Below, one piece after another: positions 28,506 to 37,164 of a DNA stretch of 64,000 bases (positions are counted from its first letter, which is position 1; each line of letters begins with the position of its first letter). Made by a program: the position numbers and the translations under genes. The notes beneath the pieces were generated by a model. That model made no database searches. It worked only from the letters and a program-made list of their open reading frames with translations, and was not told the DNA's origin. Source of the stretch: Spirulina subsalsa FACHB-351 (GTDB lineage Bacteria > Cyanobacteriota > Cyanobacteriia > Cyanobacteriales > Spirulinaceae); NCBI RefSeq assembly GCF_026130165.1, contig NZ_JAIHOM010000001.1, positions 45,390 through 109,389 on the forward strand, read 5' to 3'.

Positions 28506-29545
28506 TTTAACGTTACTCCTAAACCGGGTTGAGGGGTGGGAATGAGTCGCCCTGCTTGTAATACTGCCCCTGTAAAGGGATCATCCTTTAAATTTAAGTG
28601 ACTATCTAAGTCTAAATAATCGGCAAAGGCTCCTAACTGGGCGATCGCACTATTGGCCAAACAACTATCCGAATAACAACCATACATCACCTGTAACCCC
28701 AGTCCACGCGCCATGTGAATCATCCGCCAAGCCTCCCTTAACCCCCCCGACTTCATCAACTTAATATTAATCCCATGCACCACCCCCGCCAACCGCGCCA
28801 CATCCCCACTATTAAAACAGCTTTCATCCACAAAAATCGGGAGCAACGCCCGTTCATACAACGCCCCATAATCCCCCTCATCCTCCACCCCTAACGGTTG
28901 TTCCAAATGACGCACCCCCAACGCCACCAACTGAGGCATCATCTCCAGCGCCTCCCCTAGAGTCCATCCCCCATTGGCATCTACTGTTAATTCCGCTTCC
29001 GGCGCTTCCTCCCGCACCCCTTGTAACATCGCCCTATCGGCCTCAATCCCCTCTGGACTCCCCAACTTGATCTTAATCGCCCGCGTTTCCGTCACCTCCC
29101 GCCACTGGCGCACCCGTTGCCGTGCTAGTTCAGGAGAACTAATGCCCACCGTCACCGAGGTAGGCACAATGCGGCTTAAATCCGCCCCCCACATTTGCCA
29201 GAGGGGCAAATTCGCCCGTTTTCCCAGCCAATCATGACAAGCCACATCAATCCCCGCTTGTACCGCCGGATGGGGCTTAAACGCCCGGAAAACCCCCTCA
29301 ATCTGTTGCCATTCCCAAGGGGCAAAAGGGCTTAAATGGGGCTTTAACGCCTCCACCTGTTCAGCCAGCCTTTCCGCCGTCATTTTATCCCCCACAGCTA
29401 CGGAAAAGGGCGTAGATTCACCCCACCCTGTAATCCCCTCCTGTTCAATTTGAAGCCAGAGATTAGTATTTTCCCCTTGAGTACCGCGACTAATCGTCAG
29501 GGGGACATTTTTATGCACCGTAAACTGTTGAACCTGAATTTGCAT
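28496..29545 (-). CDS. Dipeptide epimerase / N-acetyl-D-glutamate racemase-like (enolase superfamily)
   Basis: This is an enolase-superfamily racemase of the L-Ala-D/L-Glu epimerase type, 349 residues. The catalytic base KxK is IKIKLG, and the metal ligands appear as DANGGW, EQPLG and DESCF. The second lysine lies in INIKLMKSGG. It may recycle murein dipeptides. With the coupled DUF1611 gene it may instead act as DgcA, turning N-acetyl-D-Glu into N-acetyl-L-Glu. I take the ATG at 29545. An upstream TTG at 29581 would collide with the divergent Nudix gene. Confidence 0.88.
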   Translation of the reverse strand: MQIQVQQFTVHKNVPLTISRGTQGENTNLWLQIEQEGITGWGESTPFSVAVGDKMTAERLAEQVEALKPHLSPFAPWEWQQIEGVFRAFKPHPAVQAGIDVACHDWLGKRANLPLWQMWGADLSRIVPTSVTVGISSPELARQRVRQWREVTETRAIKIKLGSPEGIEADRAMLQGVREEAPEAELTVDANGGWTLGEALEMMPQLVALGVRHLEQPLGVEDEGDYGALYERALLPIFVDESCFNSGDVARLAGVVHGINIKLMKSGGLREAWRMIHMARGLGLQVMYGCYSDSCLANSAIAQLGAFADYLDLDSHLNLKDDPFTGAVLQAGRLIPTPQPGLGVTLKCN

Positions 29546-29587
29546 AGAATTTTGAGCAGTATTCACCCGCGCAGATAACAAAAAGAC

Positions 29588-30160
29588 ATGACATCAATCC
29601 GTAAATGGCAAAAACTCGATTCAAAATGGATTATCCAAAATGAATGGTGTACCATTCGCCAAGACAGCGTTCAGTTAGCGAGTGGCAAGATCCTTGATGA
29701 TTATTTTATCAATGTGCGGCCTGATGTCGCCCTAGTTCTACCTGTTACACCTCAGCAAGATGTGGTTTTTGTGCGCCAATATCGTCATGGAGTAGAAAAG
29801 ATTTTACTGGAACTCCCGGCGGGAAAATTTGACCCCGCCGAAGAGGAGAGTTTAGCCGCCGCACAACGGGAATTAGAAGAAGAAACGGGCTATATTTCCT
29901 GCCAATGGTCGAAGTTAGCCACCGTTCATGATAGTCCAGTTCAAGACACTAACCAAGTGCATATTTTTTTAGCTGAAAATGCCGTTTTAGAAGGAACACA
30001 ACATTTAGATGATAATGAAGAATTAGAAGTAGTTTTAATTCCTTTCGCTGACACATTTAAGCAGATTGAATCCGGGGAAATTTGTGTTTCCGGCACAATT
30101 GTTGCGCTATTTTTGGGCTGGCAACGATTAAGTCATCCATTGGAAGGGAGTAGGGAATAG
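29588..30160 (+). CDS. Nudix hydrolase, ADP-ribose pyrophosphatase type
   Basis: The 190-residue protein carries a complete Nudix box, GKFDPAEEESLAAAQ then RELEEETGY, matching Gx5Ex7REUxEExGU. The preceding VFVRQYRHGVEKILLELPAG is typical of ADP-sugar pyrophosphatases. The likely substrates are ADP-ribose or related nucleotide sugars. It is divergent from the epimerase gene with little room for two promoters. Confidence 0.9.
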   Translation: MTSIRKWQKLDSKWIIQNEWCTIRQDSVQLASGKILDDYFINVRPDVALVLPVTPQQDVVFVRQYRHGVEKILLELPAGKFDPAEEESLAAAQRELEEETGYISCQWSKLATVHDSPVQDTNQVHIFLAENAVLEGTQHLDDNEELEVVLIPFADTFKQIESGEICVSGTIVALFLGWQRLSHPLEGSRE

Positions 30161-30364
30161 GGAACAATTATCAATTATAGCCAACCTATCTGAGTCGTGC
30201 AAAAAAGGCTCGCCTGCAATGCAACTAGGACAATAGACCAAAGTTCACGCCTCATTAGGACTAGCTAGATCAATTATCAATTATCAATACTTAATTCCCA
30301 CATCTTCCTGTTCACTGTGAATACACACAAGCTTAACTGGTTAAGGTTGCCGATTTCCCATTTC

Positions 30365-30541
30365 TCAAGAGGGTTCTACAGAGACGACAAAAGGCAATTC
30401 TTCAAAAGTGGTGACGGAGTGGTTAGGTAGGAAATTGAGTAAGACTGCGACCCAAACAAACACGACAGAAAGCATCAAACAGGCAATTAATTTTAACTGT
30501 CGTCTGATGGGTGCTAATCCTTGCAGTAAGTGAGTTTCCAT
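30365..30541 (-). CDS. Small single-pass membrane protein, unknown
   Basis: The 58-residue frame starts at ATG 30541 (METHLLQGLAPIRRQ). It has a basic stretch, one clear hydrophobic helix (LIACLMLSVVFVWVAVLLNF), then a short outside tail. The topology is convincing but there is no family assignment. The gap around it is otherwise empty. Confidence 0.45.
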   Translation of the reverse strand: METHLLQGLAPIRRQLKLIACLMLSVVFVWVAVLLNFLPNHSVTTFEELPFVVSVEPS

Positions 30542-30763
30542 AGACAATATTTCCCAAGAACAAAATTTTATAGATACTATTCTTTAGGCTGAATTCTTTG
30601 GCGCAACATCCTCACAAAATCAAATTTTAATAAAATCGAGCAAATGGCAAATCTGTTAAAAAGCTAGGCATTGATTATGCCCTAATGTTGATGAATGAAA
30701 GTTAGTATGCTTCAGCTTGGGGAGAGATTCTGTAACTTGTTCTACCGTTCTGAGAATTAATAC

Positions 30764-31249
30764 TTAGGGATGAGGAGACAAACGATTACGGCGCTGACGG
30801 AGTGCGATCGCCAAAAAGTGCGCTTCTCGTTCTGCTTCCAGTAAATCCAAGGGACGAGAGGTTAGCCGTAAGCCCCCTTGAGGGGTAGGGTACACACGGG
30901 GAACTGTAACCATTTCAAACTGGCAGATGGGATGAGGCAAATTCACCGGATTTGGCGATTGTCGAAGCGTGGCGTTTGTTTGATTGACTTGGGTAGCTAA
31001 CTCCTTAAAGTCCAGCAAGGCCATAGCCAACTGCTCCGCTAAACTATTAATCCGTTGACCCTGTATTTCTAACTGTTTGACTGTGACTTCAAACTCCTCT
31101 GATGGGGTGAGGGTCTTTTTTAAGAGGGTGTTAGGAACAGGTGCATTAGCAACTGAGGTAGAATCAGAAGGAGACAAAGGATTTCCCCCGGCTAAACAAA
31201 CCAGATGGCGGGAATTTGAGGGGTGAGAGGGTCGGGATAGGGATTTCAT
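30764..31249 (-). CDS. Hypothetical protein with coiled coil
   Basis: At 161 residues it has a Ser/Pro-rich N-terminus, then a helical heptad-like stretch (EFEVTVKQLEIQGQRINSLA and on to about residue 95). A beta-prone part (ICQFEMVTVPRVYPTPQGGL) and a C-terminal basic helix follow. I do not recognise a family. It is separated from the peptidoglycan-binding gene by 163 bases that hold two palindromes. Confidence 0.55.
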   Translation of the reverse strand: MKSLSRPSHPSNSRHLVCLAGGNPLSPSDSTSVANAPVPNTLLKKTLTPSEEFEVTVKQLEIQGQRINSLAEQLAMALLDFKELATQVNQTNATLRQSPNPVNLPHPICQFEMVTVPRVYPTPQGGLRLTSRPLDLLEAEREAHFLAIALRQRRNRLSPHP

Positions 31250-31317
31250 GATCGATTAAGTGGGTTTTTTGTACTTTAATACATGAGTATTTAAAAAGCA
31301 ACTCACGGATCATGTGA

Positions 31318-31381
31318 AGAAACCCAGTTTCTGGGGGAAGATGGCACATTTTGCCACAGTATGACTAGAAACCGGGTTTCT
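31318..31381. repeat. Two copies of the AGAAACC-GTTTCT palindrome
   Basis: AGAAACCCAGTTTCT (31318-31332) and AGAAACCGGGTTTCT (31367-31381) lie 34 bases apart, downstream of the leftward peptidoglycan-binding gene. Similar sites occur at 27333-27345 and 53747-53761. All are intergenic, so they look like a dispersed palindromic repeat that may also help terminate transcripts. Confidence 0.7.
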
Positions 31382-31412
31382 GTAGCCCTATCCATTCTCA
31401 AGTCCGGGTGAT

Positions 31413-32303
31413 TTATCGCTGGCGAATAAAGCCCGTTGAAACGAATTGTCCGGGGGCAATTTCGGCCCAATTGGGGTTAGAGAGACTCGCTACCATAAGG
31501 GGGGTTCCATCGGGGAGCGATCGCACAACAGGATAATTCATCCCCGGACCACTACGCACATTTAAACGATTCCCATTCGTCACCACAATATAATTCCCTT
31601 GATCCGTTGTCCCCGTTTTATCCCCCGCAGAAGAACTAGCCTGTCCCCCCCGTAAAGCTGCCATAGTTTGGGGTCCAACAATACCATCCACCATTAGCCC
31701 CATACGAGATTGAAACTGACGAACCGCCTGTAAAGTCTCTTGGGTAAAGACTCCCCGCATTTCCCCTGTCACCCCATAGGGAATGTCATATCCCCAATTT
31801 CTGAGCAAAGTTTGCACCTCGGCCACCCTGTCCCCTCGAGACCCCAAGACCAATAGGCCCGAATTAGCAGAAGGTTCCGCTTGGGGAGTGCTGCCCCCCG
31901 TGCCACTGCGGAGCGCCGTTAGGGTATTGGGGCCAACAATGCCATCCACAGGCAACCCCACACTCCCTTGAAACTGGCGCACAGCCTGTTCTGTTTGGGG
32001 TCCAAATTGCCCCCGTCCTGCCCCATTAACCCCATACATAATAGAATAGCCTCGGTTTCTCAGTAACGTTTGCACCTCGGCTACCGCTTCCCCTTGCATC
32101 CCCCGTTTCAACAATTGAGCATAAACCGGAGACGTGACACTGAGCAGACCACTTAAGAGAATCACCCCCATCCCACCTAACCAAGCAACCGATGAGAGGG
32201 TTTTCATTGTGCGCCAGTCTTCATGAAAACTCGAAAAATCATAGTCGAGATTGGTCATGGCCTCATGGACAGCATAGCTATGATTGTAGGCTAACGTTTC
32301 CAT
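31413..32303 (-). CDS. Peptidoglycan-binding protein: two PG_binding_1 domains and an SH3 domain
   Basis: The 296-residue protein has a cytosolic N-terminus, a hydrophobic export or anchor segment (GGMGVILLSGLLSVTSPVYA), then two peptidoglycan-binding repeats. Both contain VAEVQTLLRN and end VDGIVGPNT or VDGIVGPQT. A bacterial SH3 domain (RLNVRSGPGMNYPVVRSLPD) closes it. No catalytic domain is attached, so it is probably a wall-binding structural or regulatory factor. The ATG at 32303 is preceded by a strong GAGGAGGAAGG ribosome site. The 40 extra upstream codons are therefore rejected. Confidence 0.88.
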   Translation of the reverse strand: METLAYNHSYAVHEAMTNLDYDFSSFHEDWRTMKTLSSVAWLGGMGVILLSGLLSVTSPVYAQLLKRGMQGEAVAEVQTLLRNRGYSIMYGVNGAGRGQFGPQTEQAVRQFQGSVGLPVDGIVGPNTLTALRSGTGGSTPQAEPSANSGLLVLGSRGDRVAEVQTLLRNWGYDIPYGVTGEMRGVFTQETLQAVRQFQSRMGLMVDGIVGPQTMAALRGGQASSSAGDKTGTTDQGNYIVVTNGNRLNVRSGPGMNYPVVRSLPDGTPLMVASLSNPNWAEIAPGQFVSTGFIRQR

Positions 32304-32447
32304 GTTCCTTCCTCCTCTGAACACTGCAATCTGGGTGAAGCACAAAATATCACCGCACTTCATTATACTTAGGTCTTTCATCGATTCCGCCCATTCATTA
32401 AGAGGCCGTAAAATGATAGACACTGGATTCTAGGAGGAAAGACCACC

Positions 32448-32678
32448 GTGAACAGTGAGGAATTAGCACAATACCTAGAAAAGACCAACAGCCAGTTTAG
32501 GCCTTGGTTGTTGGTGCAATTGCGCTTGAGAAAATTGCAGGAGATACAAGATCAACTTTCTGCGGAGGAGTATGAGGCTCGTTTAGCCGATATTCACCAA
32601 GATTTGATGAACCTAGGTGAATGGTGGGTCGGTCAAGAAGATGAGGCATTTGGGGGATCATTTTTGGGCGGCTTGTGA
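32448..32678 (+). CDS. Small conserved-looking hypothetical protein
   Basis: It starts at GTG 32448 behind a good ribosome site (TAGGAGGAAAG). The 76 residues are mostly helical (RPWLLVQLRLRKLQEIQDQL) with an acidic, Trp-containing end. No family is recognised. It lies 95 bases ahead of prfC on the same strand and could be cotranscribed. Confidence 0.65.
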   Translation: MNSEELAQYLEKTNSQFRPWLLVQLRLRKLQEIQDQLSAEEYEARLADIHQDLMNLGEWWVGQEDEAFGGSFLGGL

Positions 32679-32773
32679 ATCCCCGACTAGGCAAGAGCGG
32701 GGAAAGTCAACCCATCAATTCCCTAACCTAAATCCCTTAGAATAGAAAAAAGCCTTTCCATTGCCTAGGATTC

Positions 32774-34402
32774 ATGTCCAGAGAATTGTTACCGGAATTA
32801 GAACAAGCGGTCAATATTCGCCGCAATTTTGCCATTATTTCCCACCCTGACGCCGGGAAAACCACCCTCACCGAGAAACTCTTGTTGTACGGTGGAGCCA
32901 TTCATGAAGCTGGAGCGGTGAAATCCCGACGAGATCAACGAAAAGCGACCTCGGACTGGATGGCAATGGAACAACAACGGGGGATTTCCATTACTTCGAC
33001 GGTGCTTCAGTTTGAGTATGACGGGTATCAGATTAATTTGCTCGATACTCCCGGACACCAAGATTTTAGTGAGGATACTTACCGCACGTTAGCGGCGGCG
33101 GATAATGCGGTGATGCTGATTGATGCGGCTAAAGGGTTGGAACCGCAAACGCGCAAGCTGTTTGAAGTGTGTAAAATGCGATCGCTCCCCATTTTCACCT
33201 TCATCAACAAGTTAGACCGTCCCGGGCGAGAACCCTTAGAATTATTGGACGAAATTGAACAGGAACTCGGCCTAAAAACCTACGCCATGAATTACCCCAT
33301 CGGCATGGGCGATCGCTTTCAAGGAGTCTATGACCGTGCAGGCCAACAAATTCACCTGTTTGAGCGGCGTTCTCATGGCAGCAAAACCGCCCTCGATACC
33401 ACAATAAAACTCGGAGATCCTCGCCTTGAGGACTTATTAGACCAAGACCTCTACTATCAACTCAAAGAAGAATTAGAAATCCTTGACGAAATCGCCCACG
33501 ATTTCGATTTAGCACAAGTTCACGCCGGAAAAATGACCCCCATCTATTTTGGCAGTGCTATGACCAACTTTGGCGTGGAACTCTTCTTAAAATCCTTCCT
33601 CCAGCACGCCTTAAAGCCCGAATCCCGCCATTCCTCCCTCGGAGATATCCCCCCCACCTATCCCGACTTCACCGGGTTTGTCTTCAAATTACAAGCCAAT
33701 ATGGACCCCAAACACCGCGACCGAGTGGCCTTTATTCGGGTCTGCACAGGGAAATTTGAAAAAGATATGACCGTCAGTCATGCCCGCACCGGAAAAACCG
33801 TCCGTCTCTCTCGACCGCAAAAACTCTTTGCTCAAGGTCGTGAATCCCTCGAAGAAGCCTATCCGGGGGATGTGATTGGCTTAAATAACCCTGGAGTCTT
33901 TGCCATTGGGGACACCATTTATAACGGCCAAGCCCTAGAGTATGAAGGGATTCCCTGTTTTTCTCCCGAAATGTTCGCTTACCTGAAAAACCCCAACCCC
34001 TCTAAATTTAAGCAATTCCATAAAGGCATTACCCAGTTACGGGAAGAGGGCGCCGTACAAATTATGTACTCCACCGATGATTTCCGACGAGATCCCATTC
34101 TCGCGGCCGTGGGACAATTGCAGTTTGAGGTAGTCCAGTTCCGGATGTTGAACGAATACGGAGTAGAAACCCAGTTAGAACCCTTATCCTACAGTGTCGC
34201 CCGTTGGGTTGAGGGAGGTTGGGAAGCCCTAGAAAAAGTGGGACGGTTATTTAATACTATTACCGTTAAAGACAGTTGGAATCGCCCCGTCCTGTTGTTC
34301 CGCAATGAATGGAATCTGCATCAGGTTTTAGCCGACCATCCCAAGTTAATCTTAAATTCTATCGCTCCAGTCGGATCAGGATTACAACCCCTTGAGGGAT
34401 AA
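32774..34402 (+). CDS. prfC: Peptide chain release factor 3
   Basis: RF3 is a translational GTPase that recycles RF1/RF2 after termination. At 542 residues it is full length. G1 is [16 protein letters not shown]2 [11 protein letters not shown]3 [14 protein letters not shown] and G4 FINKLDRPG. The RF3-specific C-terminal domains follow, with FQFEV-type segment [17 protein letters not shown]. It is not a tetracycline-resistance-type homologue, because the [14 protein letters not shown] signature of RF3 is present. Confidence 0.97.
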   Translation: MSRELLPELEQAVNIRRNFAIISHPDAGKTTLTEKLLLYGGAIHEAGAVKSRRDQRKATSDWMAMEQQRGISITSTVLQFEYDGYQINLLDTPGHQDFSEDTYRTLAAADNAVMLIDAAKGLEPQTRKLFEVCKMRSLPIFTFINKLDRPGREPLELLDEIEQELGLKTYAMNYPIGMGDRFQGVYDRAGQQIHLFERRSHGSKTALDTTIKLGDPRLEDLLDQDLYYQLKEELEILDEIAHDFDLAQVHAGKMTPIYFGSAMTNFGVELFLKSFLQHALKPESRHSSLGDIPPTYPDFTGFVFKLQANMDPKHRDRVAFIRVCTGKFEKDMTVSHARTGKTVRLSRPQKLFAQGRESLEEAYPGDVIGLNNPGVFAIGDTIYNGQALEYEGIPCFSPEMFAYLKNPNPSKFKQFHKGITQLREEGAVQIMYSTDDFRRDPILAAVGQLQFEVVQFRMLNEYGVETQLEPLSYSVARWVEGGWEALEKVGRLFNTITVKDSWNRPVLLFRNEWNLHQVLADHPKLILNSIAPVGSGLQPLEG

Positions 34403-34488
34403 GTTTTGTAAAAGCAAGGTCTGAGTTTTTCCAGAACAGTCATTCCCTTCCAGTACAATAAAGTATGGTAGATTCAAATGATGGCGTA

Positions 34489-34815
34489 ATGTCTCAGCGA
34501 GAAGATATAATCGGCTTTTTTCAAAAAGTCTGTGATGACCCCACTCTGCAAGACCAATTAAAACCCCCTTGTCCAGCGAATCGCGATGGTGTGGCAAACA
34601 TCGCCCAAGCTTGGGGCTTTAATCTAACGGGCGCGGATATTGATGACTATGTAAGGTTTGCAGCTTTCTATCCTCAGTTTCAGGATGCGATCGCCCAGCA
34701 CCAGTCCGGTGGTGAACACCTAGCGGACTGGTTGAATAAGTGGCGAAAACACCTCAAGAAATTTGAGGAAACCCCCCTAGATGATCGGTACGATACGATC
34801 AAGCGGTATCTCTAG
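34489..34815 (+). CDS. Nif11-like domain protein
   Basis: The 108-residue frame starts MSQREDIIGFFQKVCDDPTL, a Nif11-type helix. VANIAQAWGFNLTGADIDDY corresponds to the second half of the domain. The Nif11 family includes cyanobacterial unknowns and leader regions of RiPP precursors. A Gly-Gly follows at HQSGGEH, but the remaining charged segment has no Cys/Ser/Thr-rich core, and no modification enzyme is nearby. A precursor role is therefore unsupported. An ATG at 34465 would add eight residues. Confidence 0.6.
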   Translation: MSQREDIIGFFQKVCDDPTLQDQLKPPCPANRDGVANIAQAWGFNLTGADIDDYVRFAAFYPQFQDAIAQHQSGGEHLADWLNKWRKHLKKFEETPLDDRYDTIKRYL

Positions 34816-34964
34816 GGGAGGCATTAAGACGCACTGGAAAGGTTGAGGAAATGGGACTACCTGTGGGTTACAAATTCTACGCCTTCCCCTATCCTCCCGT
34901 ACCCGTTCTGAGCTAATCTGTCTTCTGTGTCAATTCATTGATCAGCGAACAGCAGGAGGTTAGC

Positions 34965-35414
34965 GTGGAACGGACATTTTTAATGATTAAACCAGATGGT
35001 GTACAACGGGGATTAGTCGGAGAAATTATCAAGCGTTTTGAAGCCAAAGGCTTCACCCTTGTGGGACTAAAGTTCATGGCCGTTTCTAAGGAACTCGCAG
35101 AACAACATTATGATGTTCATAAAGAACGCCCCTTTTTCCAAGGTTTAGTTGAATTTATTACGTCTAGTCCTGTAGTGGCGATGGTTTGGGAAGGAGAGGG
35201 TGTAGTCGCTTCGGCGCGGAAAATTATCGGGGCAACCAACCCCCTCAACGCTGAACCGGGTACTCTACGCGGAGATTACGGGATGGATGTCGGTCGCAAT
35301 TTAATCCACGGTTCCGATGCTATTGAAACCGCCCAACGTGAAATTGCTCTCTGGTTTACTGATAGTGAGTTGGTCAATTGGGGTCCCACCCAAAAACCTT
35401 GGTTATATGAGTAA
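34965..35414 (+). CDS. ndk: Nucleoside diphosphate kinase
   Basis: Ndk equilibrates NTP and NDP pools through a phospho-histidine. From GTG 34965 the protein is 149 residues, the usual family length, starting [20 protein letters not shown]. The active-site His is in [17 protein letters not shown], and the Kpn loop region follows [15 protein letters not shown]. The ribosome site AGGAGG sits a few bases before this GTG, which decides the start over the upstream TTG at 34938. Confidence 0.97.
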   Translation: MERTFLMIKPDGVQRGLVGEIIKRFEAKGFTLVGLKFMAVSKELAEQHYDVHKERPFFQGLVEFITSSPVVAMVWEGEGVVASARKIIGATNPLNAEPGTLRGDYGMDVGRNLIHGSDAIETAQREIALWFTDSELVNWGPTQKPWLYE

Positions 35415-35630
35415 ACAGTCATAGTGCTAGGGTAGGTCAGAGATCATAACTGCGGTTAGACAGGAATGATCTCCGACGCACCCTATTCAGCAGACTCTAA
35501 TTAGGGACGAGCGAAGAATCTAGTAGAGACACAGAATAGGGTGCGTCAAAGCTGAAAACTGGGGTAAAACAGGAATAATGATTAGTGGTCAACGCTCAAT
35601 TTTTAAGTCCCAACCCTTTCCCTCTCAGTT
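35415..35630. repeat. Intergenic repeat debris, MITE right end
   Basis: CCTATTCAGCAGACTCTAATT at about 35484-35504 is a variant MITE right end. Upstream, GGGTAGGTCAGAGATCA and TGATCTCCGACGCACCC form an imperfect inverted pair, and GGGTGCGTC occurs again near 35539. No complete element or gene is seen. Confidence 0.5.
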
Positions 35631-36929
35631 ATGTCTAACTCGCGCACCTACTACCAAATTCTCAATATTTCACCGGATGCTAGTCTTGATGAGATCAGAT
35701 CATCCTTTCGACAGTTAGCGCGGCAATATCATCCGGATGTTAATCCGCACCAAGAGGCACAGCAGAAGTTTCAGGAGATATCAGAGGCCTATCAGGTGTT
35801 ATCGGATTCGGTGCAGCGTAGTTTGTATGACCAACAGCTAGGACTCCACAAGGCAGAAAGTAGTCCCTCTCAAACGACCCACACCTATCGGGACTTGTAC
35901 ATTCAGGGAATAGAAAAAGCGTTTCAACAGAATTACCCTGCCGCGATTGAGTGTTACAGCGAAGCGATTAAACTCAATCCCAGTTTTGTGGAGGCTTACC
36001 TAAAACGGGGGGAGTTGTACTATAAGCTGGGTCAAGATCAAAAGGTATTGGAAAATTGTCGTCAGGTCTTGCAGTTTGAGGAGGGATGTGGGGAGATTTA
36101 TTTTTACTTAGGGCGATCGCGCTATCGGTTAGGATATACCCAATCCGCCCTAGAAGCCTATCATCAGGTGATCGCCCTAGTTCCCGATTATGCCCTTGCT
36201 TACTACCATCGGGCGGTCGCTTACCATGATTTAGGAATGGACTCCCACGCCGCCCAAGATTTACAACAGGCCGCGCTATATTTCCAAGAACAAGGGGACT
36301 TTAGCGGTTATCGTCTCGCCAATGAGACTCGACGACAACTTAAACCCCTCCTCCTCCATTGGGATAGTTTACAGCAATTTTCCCGTAATCTCTGGCGGGT
36401 GTTGGTTCGCCTCTTTTTACAACCGCAAGGGGGACTCGGTGAAGTCTTCCCCCATCTCCATCCTAGGGGCGCAATGGTCATGGGTTTAATCTACGGTGCG
36501 ATCGCCCACGCGGCCTTTCTCCTTGGGGTAATCCTAGGCTGGGACAATACCCTAGGTCGTTTTTCCTGGCCTCAATTAATCGTGATCGGACTGATCCCTT
36601 TCACCAGTTTAGTCCTCCTCAGCGCCCTGCTCCGGCTCATCTTCCCCAGCCAAGGTCATTGGGGAGGGGATTTCCTCCTCGCAGGGGCTACCACCCTTCC
36701 CGTCGGTTTTCTCGCTCTCTGTAGTGGTTTTTCCACCCTCCTAGGCCCCACTCTAATGAGCTTGTTAACTCTCCTCAGTGCCACTATTGTGATCTTTAAC
36801 CTCTACACCGCTAACCGCCAACTCTCCCATCTCCCGGAACAAGTGGCCCTCTGGTGCGTTCCCCTCCTCCTCTTTGCTAGTGGTTGGTTATCTTTAACGA
36901 TCTTTATCTCTTTGATGAATAGGGGGTAG
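35631..36929 (+). CDS. J-domain, TPR and membrane protein
   Basis: It starts with a J domain (TYYQILNISPDASLDEIRSS, with HPD in RQYHPDVNPHQ). Tetratricopeptide repeats at about residues 85-230 follow (AIECYSEAIKLNPSFVEAYL; ALAYYHRAVAYHDLGMDSHA). The C-terminal membrane region has about four helices (MVMGLIYGAIAHAAFLLGVI; LIVIGLIPFTSLVLLSALLR; two more to the end). It is probably a membrane-tethered Hsp40 that recruits an Hsp70 to clients held by the TPRs. A variant Hsp70 gene lies immediately downstream in convergent orientation. Confidence 0.88.
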   Translation: MSNSRTYYQILNISPDASLDEIRSSFRQLARQYHPDVNPHQEAQQKFQEISEAYQVLSDSVQRSLYDQQLGLHKAESSPSQTTHTYRDLYIQGIEKAFQQNYPAAIECYSEAIKLNPSFVEAYLKRGELYYKLGQDQKVLENCRQVLQFEEGCGEIYFYLGRSRYRLGYTQSALEAYHQVIALVPDYALAYYHRAVAYHDLGMDSHAAQDLQQAALYFQEQGDFSGYRLANETRRQLKPLLLHWDSLQQFSRNLWRVLVRLFLQPQGGLGEVFPHLHPRGAMVMGLIYGAIAHAAFLLGVILGWDNTLGRFSWPQLIVIGLIPFTSLVLLSALLRLIFPSQGHWGGDFLLAGATTLPVGFLALCSGFSTLLGPTLMSLLTLLSATIVIFNLYTANRQLSHLPEQVALWCVPLLLFASGWLSLTIFISLMNRG

Positions 36930-37164
36930 GGTGCAAGGCTGACCAATCTTGACAAGTTAAGATCCATCCCTTGTTGAGTCTAGCGTTGGACTTTTTCAGC
37001 AGACCCTAGATAAAACGAGTCTTTGTGAACTTGCAATGGGCATCCCAAAACAATCACCTGCGGGCTTTTCAACGCTGTGCGGCACGGGAAACCTCCCAAG
37101 GGCATCGGGGAGGACGAGGAAGAGGGTGGGGACAGCGAAGAGGTTGTATGGGGGGGATGGGGAG
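36930..37164. repeat. Convergent gap with MITE right end
   Basis: TCTAGCGTTGGACTTTTTCAGCAGACCCTAG (about 36975-37004, described in parts) contains the family right end TCAGCAGACCC plus TA. AATCTTGACAAGTTAAGA at about 36948 recurs in reverse at 46571-46587. The rest shows no gene or clear terminator. Confidence 0.45.

Noticed and set aside
34489..34815. RiPP precursor peptide
   Set aside because: There is no modification enzyme, transporter or residue-rich core nearby. The Gly-Gly alone is not enough.
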